This document shows, in pieces, positions 12,165 through 22,611 of a DNA stretch of 64,000 nucleotides. Both the position numbers and the translations under genes were made by a program. Source of the DNA: Camarhynchus parvulus (taxonomy: Eukaryota > Chordata > Aves > Passeriformes > Thraupidae); assembly GCF_901933205.1 (NCBI RefSeq), contig NC_044573.1, positions 31,493,493-31,557,492 of the forward strand, given 5' to 3'. Below the pieces are notes generated by a model, which saw only the letters and a list, made by a program, of their open reading frames with translations, did not search any database and was not told where the DNA came from. Position 1 is the stretch's first letter. Each line of letters opens with the position of its first letter.

Positions 12165-15100
12165 ATAAAATACTTAAATTGGCTAAAGTTAGGAATATAG
12201 ATACTCAAACAGCTTGGAAGGATAAAAACACATTCTCCAAACTAGAAGCAATAAATGTTACTGGCACCAAACAGCAAACCCTGCTCATGCAGCTTGAAAT
12301 GTGGCTCCAAAGGTCTATGTGCCTGGGGCTCATGTTAGGGCTGAGATAAGCCACTAAGCTGTGTTTTCAATTTTGTATTTGAACTTCTGCTGCCTCCGGA
12401 GTAATAACTTCAGTGAAGCCTCAGATGTGATTTTCAATATAACCCAGCATTTTTAAACCTGCAAAGGTGTGGAAGAGGATCTAAGTTTTAGGAGCCTGTA
12501 CACTTAGAAAATCAACTCAAGAAATTAGTAAAGCAACACTTTTACCTCAAATTTGTGATGGGAAGAAAGCAACTTCTTAGGTGTTCAGAATACTGCATAA
12601 GTTGCACTTAAAGTGGATTTTTCTAAACAACCATCTGCTCAGCTGCCCATCCCACTGACAGCAGCAACCACATGAGGAGCCTGGTTTTTGTATATTCCTT
12701 CCAGGTATGAAAACAAAAGAAAGAATGAACATGATTGTGCAGCAAATTTTTTGTTAGCACTTGAGTTTCTGAGTGTGCAGGTAGCTTACAATACAATATT
12801 ATACACCTGCTTCTTTAGTCAGTTACGAAATTTTGTCTGTTAAATCCAAAAATGATTTCAGGAAAACATAAAACAAACTGCACTGGGGGATATGAATTTG
12901 GAGGAAAGCACTGTCTATTGGTTCAGTCAGTTTATTTGAGAAACTCCAGCTATTCTGCAGAGTGAAAAAATACATAATTATTGATGCAAGCAGTAACTCC
13001 CACGCACTTTCAGCTGCCATCCCCTGCCAAGGAGCAGAGGGGCTGTAGTCTCTCTTGCACCTGAGGCACACCTTGAGGCAGGAAAGATCTTTTCCTGCAC
13101 ATCTTCTTACCAGCTCTGGAAGTACCATCCTTGCAGGCAAATTTTTAAGTGCTTCCTGCGTCTTACAGTTCTCCTTTGTGCTAAAGCTGCCTTGAACCAA
13201 CTGCATGGTTCTGTCACACCTACTGCCATGGCTGGGGACAGTGTTCCTGCCCCACTCTTCACTTCTGTTCATCTCTGTCTTTTGATTTCTTTCAAAAGCT
13301 TTTTTTAAGTTTGCTTAATTTTCTGCACTTCACTGAGTCTCCTAATCCAGTAACGTCTGCTGAGAATATCGTATCCTGCCTGATCACTTATGAATCAGTT
13401 GCTATATTGGGAAATACCATTAATGACATTTTCTTCAAAAACTTTATTAAGGCATTTAATTTCTAAATACTTTTAAAACCTCCTGAATTATCTGCAGTCA
13501 TTTCCCTCATCTCTCAACAAAATCAGTCATGGATAATCCAAAACCACAACTCAGATCCACATCTGGTTTCTTTCCTCAATGAATTTTTCTCAACTTATAA
13601 ATCACATTACCCCAGAAGTGATGCTGAAAATGAAATGTGAAATCACCTGGTAACTTTTGTAAGTTTATATATAACCCTTGTTTTTCTTGCTTGGCTTCAT
13701 ACAGGTCCACGACTCCATACAGAACTTAGATATCTCATGTTGCCCATTTTTGTTTAAAACATTAATTAATTAATTTTAATAATAAAATTTTCTCTTAAGA
13801 TCACAGTTTGGTTCAAAGATAATTAATACTGATTCTAAGCCGTTATTTTTTAATTTAAAAATATTTATAAAAATATATATAAATCTTTAGATTTGTGATA
13901 TTTAGCTATTCCATAGTAGCAGAAAGCCTCATCAACACATCTATTAATCTTTTGAAATAGGTCTAAAAGTGCTAGTCCTAAGGAACTGATAGACAAGAGC
14001 AGCAAACTTAGTAAGGACATGTTAATTGGTAAGTGGAAATGTAGGGACTACCCTTGAAATGAACAAATCTCTATATCCCCTCACTCCACCCCCTAAGGCC
14101 TTAGTGTTTGAATAATTTTGGCAAGTATTACTTGAAAATGTTGCCCTTATATTGCTATAAGGGTATTAAATAACTACAAACACCTGTTTTAATACAGACT
14201 CCCCAGGGAGGTCATTTTCTAACACCCTCTTATTTTAAGAGCTCTCCCCAGATGTGAGGTAACAACAATTTCAACAAATAATAACTGTTTGTGAAACTGT
14301 TGGCAAGACAAGGCAAGCACTGAGTTTAGTTTTCACTGCTAACTGTGGTCTCACTGGAAGAGGTAAAGATCTTTGACAGTAGGCTTCCAGTTCTCTTATC
14401 CTGCTTTAAAGTATTTCCAGGGATGCATTATCTCACTTTTTTGCTAAATGCATTTCCTCCCCAAATATGTGACTAGTGAGAAAAGAATCTGAAAAGGAAA
14501 TGCCTTGTTCCCCAGCCAGTGCTCTGTTGGCTGTCACTGGCAAGAACAGCCCTGGCTAAGGCTAAGGCTTACCAAGTTGAAAACAAAAATTGTTTTTATA
14601 AGATTACTGAGCTAGTGCAGCTGGAAATGCTCTTCAGCACTAGGCAGCTGTCGTTCAACAGTATTGCCAAGAGATGTTGTCGGATGTATTTAATATTTGG
14701 CAATCATGGCTGAACTACCAGGATTGTAACCCTGTCAGCATTTACAGATCTAGCTCTATTTGAAGTCAGAGGTGACATTCTTACACTTGAAAAACTCTGA
14801 TTATTCACCAAGAGGAAACTAAGGAACTTGTATGGTGAGTGGCCAAGTTTCTTCCTTGTAATTCTCTTCTGATACAAGACTTGGTGATATAAAATCTCCT
14901 TGGCAGGTAGCGAGTGGCCTCCTTTTACCATGTCATCGATGCTTCACACATTCCTGCATGAAAGAACACTCTTGCTTTTCATGGCTGCATGCCAAAGCAG
15001 TAATTGTAGATCTTTCCTATGCTTAAAATCTTCCCAGGTCAAATTAAAAAGGCCTTCCAACAGGCATTGACTGAAAGTCAGTTTTTGGTAAGAGGCAGAG

Positions 15101-16414
15101 TTCTCTGAGATTGCAGTACCAGGTGCTTTGGTATAATGTATATGCTGCAGTGAAACACCACCTTGCTGTTAACCAGGTCAGGCACACAAATTATGCCCTT
15201 AGGTTTATTTCTGTACACTACAGCTAGATGTGAGTGTCATTACAAGAAGCTGTTGGGTATAGAATTCGAGCAGTACATGTAGCCAAGGGAGGAGCCACCA
15301 GTGCTGATCAGAAAAGGCTTGAGTTCTGCTTTCCCTGTGTCCTGGCGTGTCAGCACCACTTGGTGGTGTCTGAAGGGAGCACATGACTGAGGCCATCTGG
15401 CTGGATTTCCTAAATACTCCTGAATAACAGCCCTGTATAACCTTGGCTCCAAGTATACTAGTCCTATAAAAATCTGTATGGGAAGAGTTACACTTCTGCT
15501 TAAACATCAGAGGGTCTGCACATGAGAATACAGCCCAGAAGTGCATTCCTCTATCCTCTGCAAAGACAGAGGGATGCTGGCAACAAGTGAGGAAACAATA
15601 TAGCAGATAATGAAGCTGGGGGATATGAAGAAGTCCTGTGCAAGTTGAAAGCCCTTGTAACTTTCTCACGATTTTGACTGTCCCAAACAGGCATTTCTGA
15701 AGAGCAGTAGAAATCTCCTGCCCCTGCAGAGCTGAGGGCTAGTGAGTGTTACTATATGCCACTAGTGGTGTCTTAATGCCAGCAGGCTGGGATATAAAGG
15801 AAAAATAAATACACAGAAGCAAGATCAGAGCGACTGATGCTGAGTCACAGCAAAGCTCAGCAGCACCAAAATGCTTAACCTGGGAAGAAATGCTTGGAGC
15901 TTTTGCTAAATTCAAGGTTTTGTTCCTGCATGAAGCCAGCTAAAAAAAGGCAATTTAGTGTCTTGCAGGAAAAGCAGGCATAGTCAAACCTGGGACAGAA
16001 GAAAAAAAAGGCACCAGCATGGAGCCAAATCAGCATATTCAGTAAAGTTTTCCAATATGTGAAGCAGAGGGAAAAAACAGTCTGATAACCATCTACTGCT
16101 GCAGCTGGCAGGTGCATTAAAACTCACTTTCATTCTACAAAGGGAAACAGAGCCACTGTTTGGTGACTGGCATACTGGATTATTTTTGCCTCTAGCTTTG
16201 CACACAAAATCAATTGAAGTGTGGAAAAGAACCTGAGTACAGGAAAGCGAGCCAATACTGTCAGCACAGAATAAATGATGCAGTGGTGGCAATAACAGAA
16301 CTTTTTCTGGAGAGAGGATATTCATGAAAAAATGTAATTTCCTATTTCAGTAAAGGTGAGTTAGTCTGCAGAAAGATTGTGTGAACTTCCCAGCTCTCAA
16401 TTACATATTCACAC
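12165..16414. other. Intergenic DNA between CR1 copy and CEP170 poly(A) site
   Basis: No gene is supported. The two longest open frames, 12823-13272 (149 codons, minus) and 15205-15669 (154 codons, minus), show no domain, signal peptide or family resemblance I recognise, and one or two frames of this length are expected by chance in 64 kb of this composition. An AT-only patch lies at 13755-13893. Confidence 0.55.
13755..13893. repeat. AT-rich low-complexity patch
   Basis: Contains an (ATTA)n-like run at 13758-13775 and a TA-rich run with ATATATATA near 13870. Almost no G or C apart from the central 60 nt. Confidence 0.6.
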
Positions 16415-16436
16415 ATTTGTAAAGTTCCAGAAACAC

Positions 16437-16442
16437 TTTATT
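16437..16442 (-). terminator. CEP170: Poly(A) signal AATAAA, probable main CEP170 site
   Basis: A canonical AATAAA hexamer on the minus strand, 2.06 kb after the stop codon, followed within 40 nt by a GT-rich element. Below it no further CEP170-like sequence is seen. Confidence 0.7.
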
Positions 16443-17638
16443 TAAAAATGGAGTTGTAAATGCATATAACAAAATAACATACATAATAAATGTAACAAAA
16501 ATAAATAAGGAGAACATGTCCATACAAAATAATAACATAGTAATGCAAAATGCTTATTACACAACATAAAAGTAAAAACGCCTGAAATAACACAAACAGA
16601 ATCTCGTATGAAGAGCCTGCACCTTTAATCCTTCCTAGCCGTTTCCTACTTTCCACTTGAATCTGCAGAAAAATTATGTTCCCAAGCATTAAACAAAAGA
16701 AGGAATTATGGTGATGGTTTGGTACACTCAATTTTCAACACTTAGCTCTAGTTTCCATCTATTTTTGCCCTTCTGCACCTTCAAAAAGTTTTCCTGTAGC
16801 CTCTGTAAACTAGTGTCATTCAGGCTCCCACAGTTAGCTGGAGTAGAGCATATTGAGTCATACATGAAGACTGTTTGCTTTTAATTTTTTTAAAGAAAAT
16901 ATGAAATCGATTATACAACAGATTAGTGGTTTTGTTTTTACATCTCTACAAAAAAAGTTTTTGCATCTTTATTAACTGGTCCAACTTTTACTGATTTCTG
17001 AAAGCCTGTACAATTCAAAAGCGTACAGAAAGTAGGTTTTTAAAAACAAATCTCATATAGGATTATTGCTGAAATATTAAAGACCATTTCATAAAAGCTG
17101 CAAAACTGTATCTTTAACCTTAATATATAGAGACTGATGCAAACATAAGAAAATTCCAGTCTATTAGTTACATTTAACAGAAAAAACATTCCTCCAAATT
17201 ACAGTGTTCTGGAAATACAAAGTAATTTACTTTAATTTTTTTCATTATTTCCAAATGTTAAGTTACTGGGACAACTGATAAGGAAAATAGGCTTATATAG
17301 GAAACGTTAAATAGACTTGCTTTTCAGTGGTATAAGCAAAATGTCCATGTTAGCAGTCGTCGTCCAGAATCCTTTTAAATATGTAAGACAGGGACAGCTT
17401 TACTAGCAAGACTACAGGAAAATATACAGAAGCAAATAAAATCATTTGCTTGGGAGTGCATCTATCAATCAAGCAAATCATGACAACTCTATTTCCAAGT
17501 TCCCTAAAGAAAATTTTACATCTCATGATCATTCCAAATAAACAGTAATTTCTTCTGTAAGCTTACGTTGCATTTGGATTGTGAGAGCCCATTTGCTTCA
17601 ATATGCTTTAATATGTCCCACACTGCTATACGTTCAAA

Positions 17639-17644
17639 TTTATT
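17639..17644 (-). terminator. CEP170: Possible proximal poly(A) signal AATAAA
   Basis: A minus-strand AATAAA inside the 3' UTR, 0.86 kb after the stop. It would yield a shorter 3' UTR. A canonical hexamer alone is weak evidence in AT-rich DNA. Confidence 0.3.
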
Positions 17645-17812
17645 TCCTAGTTAGTTTCAACAAAGATTTGGACAGAAATGAGATATGAAATATTTCTACT
17701 TTGATTAACATCAAAAAGACTTTTGAAGAAGATCAAAAAGTGCCAAATAGTCTTTTCAGAAAGTGGATTAAAACACTGTAATGATAATACAAGGACAGTA
17801 TTATCAGTTTTC

Positions 17813-17820
17813 TATGTACA
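17813..17820 (-). promoter_or_regulatory. Pumilio-response-like element TGTACATA in 3' UTR
   Basis: Matches the TGTANATA consensus bound by PUM1/PUM2 family proteins on the mRNA strand. A single 8-mer in 2 kb of AT-rich sequence may be chance. Confidence 0.35.
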
Positions 17821-18497
17821 CCAAAACACTGCTTGCTGTTCAACGATATCGATATGTTCACCTACCACTCCCAGCAAATCTTAGTGCAAACATAATAAGT
17901 GAACTCATTTGTAAACCCCAAGACAATTTACGCAGCAACAAGGTTACATAAACCACAGAACTGTTTGAGATTTTCCAGTACATGAGAATGAATGCTTTCT
18001 GAACTCTGTCTTACTTTTGCAGTAATGTGTCATTGTAGTCAAAGATAATGTTTCCTATATAAATCATCTAATTCAGAATCAAACATAACTGTTCAACAGT
18101 TCTGTACAAGCTTTAGAGGAGGAAGTCTGTTCATCAGAGCAGCTTGGCAAAGAGATTGGGGTTTTCAGTAAATGTTAAGACTGCTTGCATGGCTTTTAAA
18201 AAGAAATAAATCTATTAAGGGAAAACTGCTGATATAATAATTCTTTTGCAAAGCACACAACCACAAAGGGCAAACCTGCCACAATCTGCTTTCCTACACT
18301 GGTATCTATGCATATCTTTATGATTTGAAAAGGATTTGTGTGACAATCAAAGCATCACAATTAAAGAAAACTGGTTTAATAAAACAACTGCTGTTTGACC
18401 AAGCCTTCTTTTTTTTAATTATAAAAACAAACATTATAAGTTTTCCTTGATTTCTAAACATTCCACATGAAAGGTTTTTGTATCAAACACTGAGATG

Positions 18498-18784
18498 TCA
18501 CTCACGCAGGGTGGCATCTTCTTCTTCCCCATCTGGGTTAAACCTATTGAAATGTATGCTGAAATCTGCCTCGGATTCAGCATTTTCCAATTCGGCTGCC
18601 ACAGGGCCGGTGGCGGGACGAGCAGCGCGGGCCTCGGGCTGGCAGTTTGGCTGCGCTGCCGGCCGGGGGCCTTGGCAAACAGGGCTGGACTTCGGCTTCG
18701 GCTGAGCTGGCAAGATGGGGCTGGCGAATCCCAAGTTGCTCAGAGCATCCAGGGTACCATCAGGATCAATCATGGCATTAATTG
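18498..18784 (-). CDS. CEP170: CEP170 last coding exon with stop codon
   Basis: The acceptor GACTGCTTAG precedes CAATTAATGCC; the exon completes the split Ala codon and reads [19 protein letters not shown], a Pro/Ala/Arg-rich variable linker, then [31 protein letters not shown] and TGA at 18500-18498. Start and end match the mammalian C-terminus closely (human ends VTVQE as remembered). The linker encoded by about 18600-18690 is GC-rich and unlike the mammalian linker, which is richer in His/Gln/Thr. A methionine upstream of the acceptor at 18825-18827 belongs to the intron and is not a start. Confidence 0.97.
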
Positions 18785-19699
18785 CTAAGCAGTCAAGAAG
18801 AGATGAGAAGGATAGGGAAGAAGCCATAAAAATACAAATTTCTGTTACTATAAAAATATGGAAATCCTCATCTCACACTTTTATTTTTATGATGACAGAT
18901 GTGAGTTTTTATGTGTGCTGCCCATGACAAAGAAATGGTGTATCCAACATAGATGTAAACTGATACATGTATTCAAAAGCAGTTACATATATTGAAACTT
19001 TAGATGAAATGAAACTGTACAAACTGATGTGGGGACAGGAAACAGAGATGATAAACCATCTATGATTAGGTTATAGGGATAGAAGGATGGTTTTAATTTC
19101 AGTGGCTTTTCCCCCGATATTACCATTATATTATGCTTTGTTCCACCCCACCCCCAGAAAACAGCCATAGTTGCTGATTCCATGATTGAATGAAATTTGT
19201 ATAAAAGAGCAGTCATTTATCCACACAGTGAGGGCAAACTGAAGTACCTAGTATCATTTTATTATACTATTAACAGATGTGTCACATTTAACAGAACTTC
19301 TCTTTTTTATTTCCAAATATGTACTAACATTTATTACTGATTTGTCTCCAAAGGTGGTTAATGACTATCTTGAAAAATTATTTTTAAAAACATTATTTTA
19401 TCTTGGATTAAATCTGAATACTAAAAATTAAAACTATAGGAAATTTACAGCTAACATAATTATGATAAGCATGGACCACTAATCCTATATAAAAAGATAT
19501 GATCACTCTTCTACTTAACAAAAACCAGCCGTGTTTGTTTATCAAATGTATCAGCAGTTACAGTATAACAATGTACATAACTGATACTGTGAATATATTT
19601 TAATAAATCACAGTAACTTTGTTTCTTGTTATATACAGATATAGATGTCTATTAAAAATTGAAGCAAGCAACCACAGAAAAGTGGAAAAAGATTTGTAC
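18785..19699 (-). other. CEP170: CEP170 intron (915 nt), nothing else seen
   Basis: Bounded by donor GTACAA at 19699 and acceptor GCTTAG at 18785. AT-rich; no repeat or RNA gene recognised. Confidence 0.9.
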
Positions 19700-19751
19700 C
19701 TTGCAGCTGCTTCTCAACTCGTTTCAGTTCCTGTAAGATTGATGATATTTC
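19700..19751 (-). CDS. CEP170: CEP170 coding exon (52 nt, coiled coil)
   Basis: A very short exon with acceptor CTTTTCTAG and donor CAAG followed by GTACAA. It encodes EISSILQELKRVEKQLQ plus one base of Ala. The heptad pattern (I, L, L, V, L) marks a short coiled coil that continues as INAMID in the last exon. The same string occurs in mammalian CEP170 and, slightly altered, in CEP170B. An inserted CR1 copy begins about 30 nt upstream of the acceptor (see 19781-20027). Confidence 0.95.
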
Positions 19752-19780
19752 CTAGAAAAGAAGCAACCATGTTTCATTAT

Positions 19781-20027
19781 CATAGAACTGGAAGAGATCA
19801 GAAGAGACCCTTAAGCTTTTAAGTCTAGCTGTTAACCCAGAACTGCCACTGTAGCTCTTATACCACTAAACCATCACCCAGTGCCAGATCCAGGTGCCTC
19901 CTAAACACCTCCAGGCATGGTGTCTCCACAACCCCCCTGGGCAATCTGTTCCTGACCTGACCCGTTTAACAGTGAAAAATATTTTTCTAATATCCTATCT
20001 TCCCTCTCCCAGCTTGAGGCCATGATG
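19781..20027 (-). mobile_element. CR1 LINE fragment, 3' end, minus strand
   Basis: Read on the minus strand it contains GGCCTCAAGCTGGGAGAGGG, then sequence equivalent to the CR1 ATTAGGAAAAATTTCT...CACTG region, GGCTGCCCAGGG-like and CCTGGAGGTGTTTAGGAGGC segments, ATGGTTTAGTGGTATAAGAG, TGGCAGTTCTGGGTTAACAG, and ends in CCAGTTCTATGATAATG at the decayed terminal repeat. Its 3' end abuts the acceptor region of the 52-nt CEP170 exon. Confidence 0.92.
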
Positions 20028-20617
20028 GAAAAATAAAGGAAATTTCCAGTATGGAAAAATAGATTTAAACTACCTCTCAGGAGTGAACAATCCCTCTCCC
20101 AAACATGTCCAATTGCATTATGCTATTTGGATTCTCCCTCCTGGCATCAAGAACATCTGTGCTGGTAGTGGCCCAGCTATGGATGGCAGTGCTGGAGGGC
20201 CACGTCCCAGAAGGAAAGCCAGAGCCCTCTGCACTGATTGCCTGCTCCCATCCCCACAGCCTCATTCTGACCCTTGCTCATCTGCCTGTGCCACCTCTGC
20301 TCAAGCACAGACACCACAGCTCTGTAGAGATCAGGCAAAGTAACAGCAGACCTTGAAAGGGAAGTTACAGGATAAACTGAGTACTCAATGGAACAGAGTC
20401 ATTTATGAGGGTGTACAGATGTGAGTCAGACAGTGAGATGACTGCATTAAGGTTCTGTCCCCATGAGACCTTGTACAGCGCCCCAGTACTGGGGCCACAG
20501 CACTCTGCCTTACAGATTTTTCTCCACTCTGCTGCACTACTTGCTAACACAGCCACAGGCACAGCAATGCACTCAGAAACACAGCAATCATTAAATGTAC
20601 CACATCTAATGCTGCAA

Positions 20618-20796
20618 GATCACAGAGTAACCTGAGCTGGAAGGGACAAGGATCATTGAGTCCAACTCCTGGCCCTGCACAGGACACTCCAAGAATCACC
20701 CCAAGAATCAAGCCAAGAGCCTGAGAGCATTTTCCAAGGGTTCTTGAACTCTGGCACTCTTGGTGCTATGACCACTTCCTGAGTAATCTCCCTGTT
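20618..20796 (-). mobile_element. CR1 LINE fragment, minus strand
   Basis: On the plus strand it shows the reversed CR1 3' end: ATCACAGAGTAACCTGAGC, TGGAAGGGACAAGGATCATT, GAGTCCAACTCCTGGCCCTG, CACAGGACACTCCAAGAATC, GCCTGAGAGCATTTTCCAAG and GGTGCTATGACCACTTCC. It is a different CR1 subfamily from the copy at 19781-20027. Confidence 0.9.
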
Positions 20797-22331
20797 TATA
20801 GAATTAGCATATTTATATTAGTATAAATATGTAAATCCTACAACTGAAGCATCCTACGTGGAAGAATAGTTAACCGAGCTGCTGAGAAGAGCTCTCAATG
20901 GTATTCTACAGCTGAGAATTTTCAAAGGCACTGATTTCAGAAAACCATTAATCCATTTCAGAAAGCTGTTCTGTACTAAGTAGTGTGATTTTCATGGGTG
21001 GCAGAGATTGATTATCTTTATGAAGTCATTATCATTAAGCAGATTTCACATCTGAGCTGGACATAAATGTTCCAAGGACAAAACAAACATCACTTACAAC
21101 TGTCCTTTCTTAACTTTTAATGTTCTGTGGTAAAAGAAGGTACTGCATTTGAACAACAAATTGCTCTGAAAACTAAGTAGAAACTTGAAAATCAGTGCCT
21201 ATATAAAAAACCCTGAACAACCCTTAAACTTTCAAGTAGTGTGAGATGCTTTAATAGATTGAAAAAAAATCAGTAAATGGTGAACTTGGGAATAAATGTA
21301 CAACCAACCTTTTTCTTTTTTAAGAATACCTTAACCCTCCACATTTAGGGCATTTAGAATATAAAACACTAAATTTGGATCTTATTTGGAGAGGGATAAG
21401 AGAAACTCCTTATATTATAATATTTCAAAAATTATAAACTTCCACGGGGAACTTGATTAAATTTTTGAAAAACCTAACAAAACCTATCAGCAAATCTATT
21501 ATATTATATTACTGAGTTACAAATGATTGCTCTTGATAAATACCCATTCTTCAGAAATTACAGGCCAAGGCTTTTATACTTCCAGGAAAAATCAGTCTGG
21601 AGGAGTTTACTAACTGATGATGAGCTAACAGAGAAGTTCTAGCCTGTTCAATGCCAGAGGAAATGTATTCACATTTGAGCAGTTTTCTCTCCCACAGAAA
21701 ACCCTCCCTCTGTAAACAGATATTTTTAACAGCAGACTCTGCAGATGGATAATGTAGCTGGGCTCTGCCTGCTGTCTCATGCAAGGATGTTTTTCAAAGC
21801 CTATGCTCTGTGTTTAGAAGCAGAGGAGAAAGGTACTGAGACACAACATGTGGTCTGTCCCCTCATAGTCACATAGTCTGGTCTTGAAATGGCCTGAATT
21901 AGCCCATAAACAACGGCTGATTTCTGTAATTAGGCTATTACATAAAACAGCTGGAGTGCTACTGGGCAACCTATGGTTACCACTTCCAGACAAAACCACC
22001 AGGAGTGTTTTTCACTGAAAAGTCCTTTTATAGCAATGTGTCTATGGTTTATTTTCATCACATGCATTAAAACACAACAATTTCTCTAAATATTAAAAAT
22101 CAGTATTACCACTGTTAAGTATTACATATAAAGCATTAATGATTAGTAGGTAAAGTAGTTTTTAGACTGTAAACCAAGTTCATTCAAAAGCAATCTAACA
22201 TTCAAACTAATGGTTGTTACCTTTAGTTAAGCAAACATACTGATGGTCTATGTATAGTTTGAATCCCTTTTACTGCATTCTTTATCTGAACAATTACTTG
22301 TCTCTTAATGAGACAGTAAGAAAGTAATTAC

Positions 22332-22356
22332 TTACTAAGACAGTAAGTCTTAGTAA
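22332..22356. repeat. Small inverted repeat, 10-bp stem
   Basis: TTACTAAGAC and GTCTTAGTAA flank a 5-nt AGTAA loop, within a locally repeated AGTAATTACT/ACAGTAAG patch. Confidence 0.75.
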
Positions 22357-22517
22357 TTACTGAAGATTAGGTTTATTCTTGAAGCATACTTAGTGTCTAA
22401 ATAAGGGTTTTTAAAGATTTTTGCCCTTATGTCACTGCAAACACCAAATTCCTCTACTGATTACTTAGCCATGAGATGAGCAGCATAATCAGTCCCAGAA
22501 AAGGTAACTATTCATAC

Positions 22518-22611
22518 CATGCTTGATGTTTTCACAATGGGAACTTCACTTTCAGCTCGTAACTTGTTTTCAATTTCTTCCCAATTTCTGTCCTTGTCCT
22601 TAAATAATATT
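22518..22611 (-). CDS. CEP170: CEP170 coding exon (94 nt)
   Basis: The acceptor is TTTCTTCTAG and the donor is ATG followed by GTATGA. The first base completes the split Arg codon; the exon then encodes [20 protein letters not shown] and [11 protein letters not shown], ending in phase 0. This block is helical and leads into the terminal coiled coil. It was too short and lacked a methionine at the right place to stand out as a long open frame; it was found by similarity to CEP170 and by phase continuity with its neighbours. Confidence 0.96.

Larger units (their letters stand above)
16415..18497 (-). other. CEP170: CEP170 3' untranslated region (about 2.1 kb)
   Basis: No open frame of note follows the TGA at 18498. 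The region is AT-rich with many ATTTA-type motifs on the minus strand. An AATAAA at 16437-16442 (minus) followed by a GT-rich stretch (TGTGTGAATATGT) makes a credible main poly(A) site, and 2.1 kb is close to the length I recall for the mammalian 3' UTR. Other minus-strand AATAAA signals at 17639-17644 and 16968-16973 could give shorter forms. A Pumilio-type TGTACATA lies at 17813-17820. The cleavage point is estimated, not seen. Confidence 0.8.
19752..22517 (-). other. CEP170: CEP170 intron (2,766 nt) with two antisense-to-window CR1 copies
   Basis: Donor GTATGA at 22517, acceptor TCTAG at 19752. Contains CR1 fragments at 19781-20027 and 20618-20796, both in the sense of CEP170 transcription, and a small inverted repeat at 22332-22356. 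A GC-richer segment at 20090-20340 has short open frames without similarity. Confidence 0.9.

Noticed and set aside
12823..13272. 149-codon open frame on the minus strand
   Set aside because: No recognisable domain or splice partner, and about one frame of this length is expected by chance in this composition.
18785..18827. Methionine-led start of the last-exon frame
   Set aside because: Intronic: the acceptor at 18785 and the split Ala codon join it to the 52-nt exon.
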